From an uncultured Mailhella sp. (lineage in GTDB: Bacteria > Desulfobacterota > Desulfovibrionia > Desulfovibrionales > Desulfovibrionaceae): a stretch of 23,932 bases of DNA. Below the pieces are notes generated by a model. It was not told where the DNA came from. It saw only the letters and a program-made list of their open reading frames with translations, and did not search any database. Of this stretch, positions 1-5,844 are shown piece by piece; within the stretch, counting starts at the first letter, position 1; every line of letters starts with the position of its first letter. Both the position numbers and the translations under genes were made by a program. Where the stretch lies: NCBI RefSeq assembly GCF_905187505.1, contig NZ_CAJJIC010000030.1:1-23932 (forward strand), read 5' to 3'.

Positions 1-32
1 CCCCGACACTTGTGCTAAGCTGAAGTTCATAC

Positions 33-74
33 CGGGACAGCGGCATTTCTCAAGGGTATTCCTGCTCTGTCCCG
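33..74. repeat. Inverted repeat upstream of the phosphoesterase gene
   Basis: Perfect 8-bp arms CGGGACAG (33-40) and CTGTCCCG (67-74) flank a 26-base spacer, ending 19 bases before the start codon of the phosphoesterase. It could be an operator or a leader hairpin. There is no T-run after it, so it is not an obvious terminator of an upstream gene. Function not known. Confidence 0.4.
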
Positions 75-93
75 ACGGCATCTGGAGCTGATT

Positions 94-1122
94 ATGCTGA
101 ATGGTTATGACGTGATAGGTGACATACACGGATGTGCGGACAGGCTGGAAGCCCTTCTCTCCCGCCTCGGCTACGAAAAGAACGGGGGCGTGTGGAGACA
201 TCCCGACAGAATGGTCATATTTCTCGGCGACTACATCGACCGGGGGCCGCAGATTCTGGAAACGCTGAAAATCGTCCGCAACATGCGCGAGGCCGGCTCC
301 GCGGAATGCCTCATGGGCAATCACGAGTTCAACGCCGTATGCTGGAACACCTCCGATCCCGATCATCCGGGCCAGTACCTTCGCAGTCACAATGAAAAGC
401 ACACCGCCCAGCACGCCGCCACGCTGGAGCAGCTTGCGGGCTGCTATCAGCCATGGATTCAATGGATGCGCACCCTGCCCCTGTGGCTGGAGCTCGGCGA
501 TCTCGGCGGAGACGGCAACCGTCTGCACATGGTGCACGCCTGCTGGTCGCCGGAGGCCATGCGCGCGCTGCTGAACGGCGAATGCGGCGGCGAAGCCATG
601 CTCACCGGCCGCAAGGATGCGCCCCGCCTTACCGAAGCCGGCTATCTGAGGGCCGGACGCGACAAGGCCAGCTGCGAATATCAGGCCGTGGACGTGCTGC
701 TCAAGGGCCCGGAAATTCCCCTGCCGGAGAATACGGTTTTTCAGGACAAGGACGGAAACGAACGGGACCGCATACGCGTCAGATGGTGGCTCGGCATGGG
801 CGAGACCTGCCGGGACATGGCGCTCATGGGCGAGGAAGACATTGCCGCCCTTCCCGAAGACGCCAGACCCGAACCCGGCATATGGGAAGCCATTCCCGTG
901 GAATACCCCACCTTCTTCGGCCACTACTGGCGAAGCCCCGGAGAGGGCATCCGCCTGTACGCGCCCTCCGTGGCCTGTCTCGACTTCAGCGCCGTCAAGG
1001 GCGGTCCGCTTGTGGCCTATCGCTGGAACCGCGGCGACAGCGCCCTGCGGGACGACCGCTTCGTGTGGGTGGGCAGGGACGCGGACGCCACCGCCCGTTC
1101 CAAGCGCATCTTCTTTCCCTGA
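94..1122 (+). CDS. PPP-type metallophosphoesterase (calcineurin-like)
   Basis: 342-residue soluble protein of the calcineurin-like phosphoesterase superfamily, closest in motif layout to bacterial PPP Ser/Thr phosphatase-like and PrpE-like enzymes. The two-metal site motifs are all visible: GDIHG (residues 9-13), GDYIDRGP (45-52) and GNHE (75-78), followed by further His motifs HMVHACW and FFGHYW in the C-terminal half. Such enzymes hydrolyse phosphomonoesters (phosphoproteins, nucleotides such as diadenosine tetraphosphate) with two divalent metals; the substrate here cannot be told from sequence. The start is supported by GGAG about 8 bases before ATG 94. No signal peptide or membrane segment is seen, so it is cytoplasmic. 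It stands alone, bounded downstream by a strong bidirectional terminator. The family is secure; the specific function is open. Confidence 0.88.
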   Translation: MLNGYDVIGDIHGCADRLEALLSRLGYEKNGGVWRHPDRMVIFLGDYIDRGPQILETLKIVRNMREAGSAECLMGNHEFNAVCWNTSDPDHPGQYLRSHNEKHTAQHAATLEQLAGCYQPWIQWMRTLPLWLELGDLGGDGNRLHMVHACWSPEAMRALLNGECGGEAMLTGRKDAPRLTEAGYLRAGRDKASCEYQAVDVLLKGPEIPLPENTVFQDKDGNERDRIRVRWWLGMGETCRDMALMGEEDIAALPEDARPEPGIWEAIPVEYPTFFGHYWRSPGEGIRLYAPSVACLDFSAVKGGPLVAYRWNRGDSALRDDRFVWVGRDADATARSKRIFFP

Positions 1123-1538
1123 TGCCCCCCCGCCAGGCTTGAAGTTCCGACGGCCTCCGCACGCAGTGCCCGCGCCGCAACGTCCTGGCACACCTGCCGG
1201 AAGTTCCGAACGCCGTTCTTCCACGACAAAAAAGCTCCCGTTGCCGGGAGCTTTTTTGTCCGGCGCTTCTGCGGGGATGAACGCCTCCCGCAGAAGCGCG
1301 CGGCATGACGAGCCGGGCGGGCGAGCCGGAAGAAGGACCTGTTCTCCCTCCGACGAAGCGCTCCTCTCCTGCCAGAAAAAAGAGCTGCCCGTCCGTCCGA
1401 TTCTTTTCCTGCCGCGGAAGGCAGGAAAACTCATGACTGTCATGTTCTTCCGGCATACCGTCCGAAAACGTCGTCAAGGTTCATGCCGGTGCCGAGGCGC
1501 CACCAGTCGTGCGGCGACGAATGCCGTCGGACATCCGC
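1123..1538. other. Convergent intergenic region with three hairpins
   Basis: This 416-bp stretch separates the phosphoesterase (+) from hydG (-). It holds the bidirectional terminator at 1225-1260, a second 13-bp hairpin at 1263-1299, and a third with perfect arms TTTTCCTGCC / GGCAGGAAAA at 1404-1429. A small palindrome CATGAC-T-GTCATG lies at 1433-1445. No credible gene was seen on either strand. Confidence 0.6.
1225..1260. terminator. Bidirectional intrinsic terminator between phosphoesterase and hydG
   Basis: Perfect 16-bp inverted repeat (1225-1240 and 1245-1260) with a TTGC loop. The outer stem is A-rich on one side and T-rich on the other, so the RNA from either strand ends its GC stem with a U-run. 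It can stop both the phosphoesterase transcript and the hydG transcript. Confidence 0.9.
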
Positions 1539-2957
1539 CTAAAAACGCAGATCGCGTTCCCCTTCCTCCAGCCTTTTCAGATAAAGGGCCGTCTGATTTC
1601 TGCGGCTCTCCCGGGTGATGCCGGCAAGCTCATCGGCAATCATCCTCTCGCCGAGCGTACGCAGCTCTTCGTCGGCATAATCAAGCAGATACTCTTTAAA
1701 CGTGAGCATGGCGTTGGGCTGACAGCAGTTGCTTATTTCTCCGCTTTTGGCCAGAGGCATGAAGCGGTCGCCCGTGCGCCCGGAACGGTAGCACGCCGTG
1801 CAGAAGCTCGGCAGATATCCGTCGCGCACGAGGCCCTTGAGCACGTCCTCGGGCCTGCGCTCGTCGGCAAGATGAAACTGCGGCGTCTCTCCGGGCACCG
1901 TCCGATCTGGATGAGCATAGCCTCCCACGCCCACGCAGGACCCCGCGCTCATCTGGGACATGCCTATGTCGAGCAGCTCGCGACGGAATTCGGCGGACTC
2001 TCTGGTGGTGAGTATCATGCCGGTATAGGGCACGGCCAGACGCGTGACCGCGATGAGATGCTTGAAATCCCGGTCGCTCACCAGCCTGTAGGCGGAATAG
2101 TCCACGCCTTCGGCGGGCAGCAGGCGGGGGAAGGAAATGGTATGCGGTCCCACTCCGGCCACGGCCTCAAGATGCTCCGCGTGCATGAGCAGCCCCATCA
2201 CTTCATAATGCCAGTCATACAGGCCGAAAAGCGCTCCTATGCCCACGTCGTCCAGTCCGCCTTCGAGCATGCCACGGTCCATGGCCTCGGTATGCCATTC
2301 ATAGCTGGCCTTGGGACCTCCCATGTGCATGAACTCATAGGTGGGCTTGTGGTAGGTTTCCTGAAAAAGAATGTAGGTGCCGAGTCCGGCATCCTTGAGC
2401 CTGCGGTAATTCTCCGCCGTGGTGGCGGCTATGTCCACGTTCACCCGGCGGATGGAGCCGTTGCGCAGCTTCGTGGAATAAATGGTGTGCATGCATTCGA
2501 GAATGTAGTCGAGGGGACAGTTGCGGTCGTCCTCGCCTGCCTCAAGAAGAAGGCGCTTGTGCCCGAGCGCCTCCAGCGCCAGCACCTCCTCACGGAGCTC
2601 CTCCTGGGAAAGCTTGCGGCGCACGGTTTTATTGCTGGCGTGAAAGCCGCAGTAGCGGCAGTTGTTCACGCAGTAGTCGGAAAGGTACAAAGGCGCGAAC
2701 ATCACGATGCGGCGCCCGTAGATGCGCTCCTTGATCTCGCGGGCCAGCGCATACATGCGCTTCAGCGTTTCCTCATCGTCCACAAAGAGCAGCACCGCCG
2801 CTTCGCGATGCGTCAGCCCGCGGCATTCGCGGGCCCTGTTCAAAATGCGTTCAACTTCGGTCCTGTCGGAGGCACGTTTCCTCCCCTCCTCCAGAGACTC
2901 CAGAATCTCGGCATCATCGATGAACTCGTTGGAATCGAGCGAGCATACATCGTACAT
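1539..2957 (-). CDS. hydG: [FeFe]-hydrogenase maturase HydG (radical SAM tyrosine lyase)
   Basis: 472-residue radical SAM enzyme that cleaves tyrosine to p-cresol, CO and cyanide and builds the Fe(CO)2CN synthon of the H-cluster in the cytoplasm. The SAM-cluster motif CX3CX2C is at C96, C100 and C103 (YCVNNCRYCGF). The second, HydG-specific cluster motif CX2CX22C is at C386, C389 and C412, which separates it from ThiH. The length matches the family. An in-frame reading extends to 3158, but the start at 2957 (MYDVCSL) is preferred: GGGGG lies 6 bases upstream, while for the ATG at 2963 it abuts the codon. The TM1266-like regulator is divergent on the other side of a 475-bp control region. hydE, hydF and the hydrogenase genes are not in this window. 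Confidence 0.95.
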   Translation of the reverse strand: MYDVCSLDSNEFIDDAEILESLEEGRKRASDRTEVERILNRARECRGLTHREAAVLLFVDDEETLKRMYALAREIKERIYGRRIVMFAPLYLSDYCVNNCRYCGFHASNKTVRRKLSQEELREEVLALEALGHKRLLLEAGEDDRNCPLDYILECMHTIYSTKLRNGSIRRVNVDIAATTAENYRRLKDAGLGTYILFQETYHKPTYEFMHMGGPKASYEWHTEAMDRGMLEGGLDDVGIGALFGLYDWHYEVMGLLMHAEHLEAVAGVGPHTISFPRLLPAEGVDYSAYRLVSDRDFKHLIAVTRLAVPYTGMILTTRESAEFRRELLDIGMSQMSAGSCVGVGGYAHPDRTVPGETPQFHLADERRPEDVLKGLVRDGYLPSFCTACYRSGRTGDRFMPLAKSGEISNCCQPNAMLTFKEYLLDYADEELRTLGERMIADELAGITRESRRNQTALYLKRLEEGERDLRF

Positions 2958-3028
2958 GATCATCCCCCGGCGGAAACGTCCGCCCCGGCTCTCGGCCAGC
3001 CATGGCAACATTGCCGTTAAACATGGCG

Positions 3029-3066
3029 CACAAAACAAAAAAGGCGCCTGCCCGCAAGGAAAGGCG
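3029..3066 (-). terminator. Terminator-like hairpin in the hydG leader (possible attenuator)
   Basis: Read on the minus strand, GGCGCC and a second GGCGCC (itself a palindrome) pair around a 14-base middle that can add two to four more pairs and close on a TTGC loop. TTTTTTG and another T-run follow at once. The hairpin lies about 70-110 bases upstream of the hydG start and downstream of the predicted promoter. It therefore sits where an attenuator would be, rather than at the end of a gene. Confidence 0.55.
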
Positions 3067-3235
3067 CCCGGCAGTCGACAAGAGCCGCGCAAAGGCGGAA
3101 GACAGACGGGGACAGCACAGACCTTTCTGCTCGGAACGGCAAAGAGGCGCGTCTTCACAGTCGGGATACCGCAACAAGGGCCGCATGCATGCGGCAGAAC
3201 TTTCCGGAAGATGAATCCGCCGGTCAGTTGGAGGC

Positions 3236-3263
3236 ATCATACGCTTTCTGCGGCGTGAGGCAA
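3236..3263 (-). promoter_or_regulatory. Predicted sigma70-type promoter for hydG
   Basis: On the minus strand, TTGCCT (3258-3263) and TATGAT (3236-3241) are separated by 16 bases. Transcription would begin near 3229 and give a leader of about 270 nt before hydG. Seen as a pattern only. Confidence 0.5.
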
Positions 3264-3432
3264 GAAAAATCAGGCATCAGTCCAAGGAAGCCTTTCTCCC
3301 TGTCAGCGGCATCCATGCCTTGACAAGAACCGGCATTCCTGAAAGGCTCCCTCCCGCCGGGAAAATCCCTTTCCCAAAGCCCGGTCATCGCTCCGCCTTC
3401 CGAAGGAAGGCCTTTTCACAGGAGAAAACACC

Positions 3433-3678
3433 ATGGAAGAAAACCGCCTCGGCATTGTCGGCATCATCGTGGAAGATCTTGAGGCCTCCTCCGCCCTGAA
3501 CGCCATTCTTCATCAGTATTCCGACATCATCGTCGGCCGTCTGGGCATTCCCTACCGCGACAGGGGCGTGTCCATCATTTCCATCGCCGTGGACGGCAGC
3601 AATGAAGCCATCTCCGCCATGACCGGCAAGATAGGCCAGCTCGAGCACGTGTCCGTCAAGTCCGTCATCACCAAATAG
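3433..3678 (+). CDS. TM1266-family iron-only hydrogenase system putative regulator
   Basis: 81-residue protein of the small ACT/NikR-C-like family named after Thermotoga TM1266 and annotated as iron-only hydrogenase system regulator. It has one beta-alpha-beta ACT-like domain across its whole length: strand NRLGIVGIIV, a helix with residues such as LNAILHQY, strand DIIVGRLGIPY, strand VSIISIAVDG, then a second helix and the ending VSVKSVITK. It has no DNA-binding domain of its own, so any regulation would need another partner; the family role is predicted from its constant association with hyd genes. AGGAG lies 9 bases upstream of ATG 3433. It is divergent from hydG and closed by its own terminator. 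Confidence 0.88.
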   Translation: MEENRLGIVGIIVEDLEASSALNAILHQYSDIIVGRLGIPYRDRGVSIISIAVDGSNEAISAMTGKIGQLEHVSVKSVITK

Positions 3679-3703
3679 CGATTTCGGACAACCGTTTTTT
3701 CAC

Positions 3704-3735
3704 GCCCGCCGGCTTTATGTGCGGCGGGCTTTTTT
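3704..3735 (+). terminator. Intrinsic terminator after the TM1266-family gene
   Basis: GCCCGCCG (3704-3711) pairs with CGGCGGGC (3722-3729) across a 10-base loop and is followed by six T. It separates the regulator from the fumarase genes, so they are probably not one operon. Confidence 0.9.
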
Positions 3736-3796
3736 CATGCCTTTTTCCGACGGGCAGGAGCCTCCGCAAGAGGATGCGCCGCTCTTGCTCGGTTTA

Positions 3797-3845
3797 TTTT
3801 CCCGGGAAAAAGGCCTATGGTCGGGACGAATTCACGTCCCAGGAG
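3797..3845 (+). promoter_or_regulatory. Palindrome and SD-adjacent hairpin upstream of the fumarase genes
   Basis: A perfect 14-bp palindrome TTTTCCCGGGAAAA occupies 3797-3810. A 6-bp hairpin (GGGACG 3823-3828, CGTCCC 3835-3840) touches the ribosome binding site AGGAG at 3841-3845. A possible -10 TATGGT lies between them (3816-3821), but the matching -35 is poor. The palindrome is operator-like; the hairpin could modulate translation or mRNA stability. No regulator can be named. Confidence 0.4.
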
Positions 3846-3850
3846 CCAAC

Positions 3851-4696
3851 ATGAGAGAAATTTCCGTCGAACTCATACGCGATACCGTGGCCAGACTGGC
3901 CATGGAGGCCTGCTGTCACCTGCCGCAGTCCACGCTTGACGCCATGCACCACGCCAGAGAATGCGAGCTTTCCCCCACCGGACGCGACGTTCTCGACCAG
4001 CTCATCGAGAACGCCGGCATAGCCGCCTCGGAAAACGTGCCCATCTGTCAGGACACCGGGCTTGCCGTGGTCTTTGCCGACATAGGACAGGACGTGCACA
4101 TCACCGGCGGTCTTTTTGAGGACGCCGTCAATCAGGGCATCGCCAAGGGCTACACGGAAGGATATCTGCGCAAGTCCTCGGTGGCGGAACCGCTCTTCGA
4201 GCGCAAAAACACGGGCGACAACACCCCTGCCATCATCCACGTCCGTCTCGTCGAAGGCGACCGCATCGCTCTGCGCCTCGCCCCCAAGGGCGCGGGCAGC
4301 GAAAACAAGGGCGCGCTGCACATGCTCGTTCCCGCAGACGGCATCGAAGGCGTGAAAAAGGCCGTGGTGGAAACCGTGCGCCACGCAGGAGCCAGCCCCT
4401 GCCCGCCCATGGTCATCGGCGTAGGCATCGGCGGCAACATGGAAACGGCCTGTCTTTGCGCCAAGAAGGCCTGTGCCAGAGACGCGGACAGCCGCAACCC
4501 CGACCCTCGCTACGCAAAGCTGGAGGACGAACTTCTGGATCTCGTGAACCGGCTCGGTACCGGACCTGCCGGTCTCGGCGGCAGCGTCACGGCCTTCAAG
4601 GTGAACGTGGAGTTCTGCGCCACGCACATCGCCAGCCTGCCCGTAGCCGTCAACATCAACTGCAATGCCGCGCGTCATGCCGAAGCCGTGCTGTGA
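3851..4696 (+). CDS. Class I fumarate hydratase, alpha subunit (or L(+)-tartrate dehydratase alpha)
   Basis: 281-residue catalytic iron-sulfur subunit of a two-subunit class I hydro-lyase; the pair interconverts fumarate and malate in the cytoplasm using an oxygen-sensitive [4Fe-4S] cluster. Family landmarks are CQDTG (C66), ASPCPP followed by GVGIGGNMETA (C184, 188-200), and CATHIASLPVAVN (C256), with C271 close by. C66, C184 and one of C256/C271 are the expected cluster ligands. ATG 3851 is preferred over upstream in-frame starts because AGGAG lies 5 bases before it and the length then matches the family. The beta gene starts 10 bases after this stop, with its Shine-Dalgarno overlapping the stop codon. 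Fumarase is favoured over tartrate dehydratase because of the expected C4 metabolism, but sequence alone does not decide. Confidence 0.88.
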   Translation: MREISVELIRDTVARLAMEACCHLPQSTLDAMHHARECELSPTGRDVLDQLIENAGIAASENVPICQDTGLAVVFADIGQDVHITGGLFEDAVNQGIAKGYTEGYLRKSSVAEPLFERKNTGDNTPAIIHVRLVEGDRIALRLAPKGAGSENKGALHMLVPADGIEGVKKAVVETVRHAGASPCPPMVIGVGIGGNMETACLCAKKACARDADSRNPDPRYAKLEDELLDLVNRLGTGPAGLGGSVTAFKVNVEFCATHIASLPVAVNINCNAARHAEAVL

Positions 4697-4706
4697 GGAA
4701 CATGCC

Positions 4707-5264
4707 ATGCCCGCCACCCATCATCTGACCACGCCTCTTTCCCGCGAGGACATCCGCAGTCTGCGCGCAGGCGACCTCGTCTTCATCACGGGCACCGTCT
4801 ATGCCGCGCGCGACGCAGCCCACAAGCGCATGATCGAAGCCCTCGAAAGAGGAGACTCCCTGCCCTTCGATCCGGCCGGACAAATCATCTACTATGTGGG
4901 GCCCACGCCCGCAAAGCCCGGAAGGCCCATAGGTTCGGCCGGGCCCACCACCTCGGGCCGCATGGATGCCTACGCCCCGCGTCTCATGGAACTCGGCCTT
5001 GCCGGCATGATAGGAAAGGGCAACCGCTCGAAGGCCGTCATGGACGCCATACGCGACAACGTATGCGTGTACTTCGCCGCCACGGGCGGAGCCGCGGCGC
5101 TCATTTCCCGCTGCATCACCTCCTATACCGTGCTTGCCTGGCCTGAACTCGGCCCCGAGGCGCTGGCCGTCATGACCGTGGAAAACTTTCCCGTGACCGT
5201 GGTGGCCGACTGTCATGGCGGCGACCTGTACGAAGAAGGACGAAAGCCCTATCAGAGCATCTGA
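4707..5264 (+). CDS. Class I fumarate hydratase, beta subunit (or L(+)-tartrate dehydratase beta)
   Basis: 185-residue partner of the preceding alpha subunit, equivalent to the C-terminal domain of single-chain FumA/FumB enzymes. Conserved substrate-site segments are GPTTSGRMDAY (79-89) and MIGKGNRS (101-108). The family fold is also indicated by AGDLVFITGTVYAARDAAHKR near the N-terminus, and by the ATGGAAAL and WPELGPEA segments. The start chosen, ATG 4707, has GAGG at 4695-4698 overlapping the alpha TGA; an in-frame ATG at 4665 would overlap alpha and add a non-homologous-looking stretch. The overlap suggests translational coupling for 1:1 production. A hairpin terminator follows. Fumarase is the likelier function; tartrate dehydratase is the alternative. 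Confidence 0.88.
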   Translation: MPATHHLTTPLSREDIRSLRAGDLVFITGTVYAARDAAHKRMIEALERGDSLPFDPAGQIIYYVGPTPAKPGRPIGSAGPTTSGRMDAYAPRLMELGLAGMIGKGNRSKAVMDAIRDNVCVYFAATGGAAALISRCITSYTVLAWPELGPEALAVMTVENFPVTVVADCHGGDLYEEGRKPYQSI

Positions 5265-5286
5265 CAGAACGCATTCCCCGCATGAG

Positions 5287-5328
5287 GACATCCCCTTCCG
5301 AGCAAGTTCGGGAGGGGATGTCTTCGTT
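5287..5328 (+). terminator. Terminator of the fumarase operon
   Basis: Fifteen-bp stem (5287-5301 with 5308-5322, one G-T pair) and a 6-base loop, followed by TTCGTT. The stem is strong and the T-run weak. Confidence 0.75.
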
Positions 5329-5657
5329 CCGGCCGCCTCCGGCATCCGAACTTCCGCCCCCCTCGACATTCCCCGACACGCCGTCAACCAGGCGATAAGC
5401 GCCGTTCCCTCCGCGCTTTCGTCCCTCACGGCATGGACGCAAGCGCGAAAGCCCGTGTTCCGCCCTTTCCGAAGTTTCTCCGTGCACCATGGAAAACGCA
5501 CGTTTCTCCGCTCCCCGGCCGACTCACAAGACCCGCCCTTTGGGCGGCATGGAGGGCGAAATCCGCCGTGCCTTGTTCCCCGCTTGTCTTTCCATCTGCC
5601 GCGCCTTTTCTCTACACGCTCTGAAACGTGTATTTATTCCATCTGCGATTTACAAGA

Positions 5658-5732
5658 ACAAGATTATAACAAACCTGTCACAAAAGACTTCTTTCTCTTG
5701 TGAACCATATTATGCATTTCACAAGATTATAA
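5658..5732. repeat. Phased TCACAA/TTGTGA half-sites and 12-bp direct repeat
   Basis: ACAAGATTATAA occurs twice (5658-5669 and 5721-5732), 63 bp apart. TCACAA (5678), TTGTGA (5698) and TCACAA (5719) follow each other at 20 and 21 bp, two helical turns each. CTTGTGAA (5697-5704) and TTCACAAG (5718-5725) form an exact 8-bp inverted repeat. This suggests cooperative binding of a regulator upstream of the promoter; the half-site TGTGA is reminiscent of the Crp/Fnr family. Confidence 0.5.
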
Positions 5733-5760
5733 AGAAACTGCCATAAAAAAGTTCCTGTTG

Positions 5761-5806
5761 TTGACGAATGAGATTTTATGAACTTATATATGACAGAATC
5801 GTCATA
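5761..5806 (+). promoter_or_regulatory. Predicted promoter with overlapping operator for the 1018-residue gene
   Basis: TTGACG (5761-5766) and TATATA (5785-5790) are 18 bases apart. An exact inverted repeat TATGAC-N6-GTCATA covers 5789-5806, overlapping the -10 and the expected start point near 5797. TGAC-N6-GTCA is the type of palindrome bound by Crp/Fnr-family regulators. At this position binding would repress, in contrast to the upstream sites. Confidence 0.5.
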
Positions 5807-5844
5807 ATTCTTTTCCCCTCTCAGGGCTCTATTCCGGGAATCCC

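Larger units (their letters stand above)
2958..3432. other. Divergent hydG / TM1266-regulator control region
   Basis: This 475-bp stretch holds a minus-strand sigma70-like promoter (3236-3263), a roughly 270-nt hydG leader, and a minus-strand terminator-like hairpin inside that leader (3029-3066). A TTGACA on the plus strand at 3320-3325 could be the -35 of the regulator gene, but no good -10 follows. Open frames in this stretch do not look coding. Confidence 0.55.
5265..5844. other. Long intergenic control region, AT-rich in its right half
   Basis: The left part holds the fumarase terminator. About 5330-5620 has normal composition and no convincing gene or site. From about 5625 to 5815 composition becomes strikingly AT-rich, with a phased array of TCACAA/TTGTGA half-sites, a 12-bp direct repeat and a TTGACG promoter, all aimed at the 1018-residue gene. 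Short open frames here have no family features and appear non-coding. Confidence 0.6.

Noticed and set aside
1509..3020. 503-residue open frame on the plus strand
   Set aside because: Antisense shadow of hydG; no recognisable domains.
3120..3230. Possible cobalamin riboswitch in the hydG leader
   Set aside because: On the minus strand TATCCCGACTGTGAAGACG resembles the CCCGC-ACTGTGA core, but the GGTG...AATCC part and a proper B12 box are missing.
2914..3240. 108-residue frame at the hydG leader on the minus strand
   Set aside because: It runs through the predicted promoter edge, leader hairpin and hydG start with no ribosome site at its ATG; the Cys content is chance in a GC-rich leader.
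5215..5703. 162-residue frame after the fumarase beta gene
   Set aside because: It starts inside the beta gene and crosses its terminator; no domain and no ribosome site.
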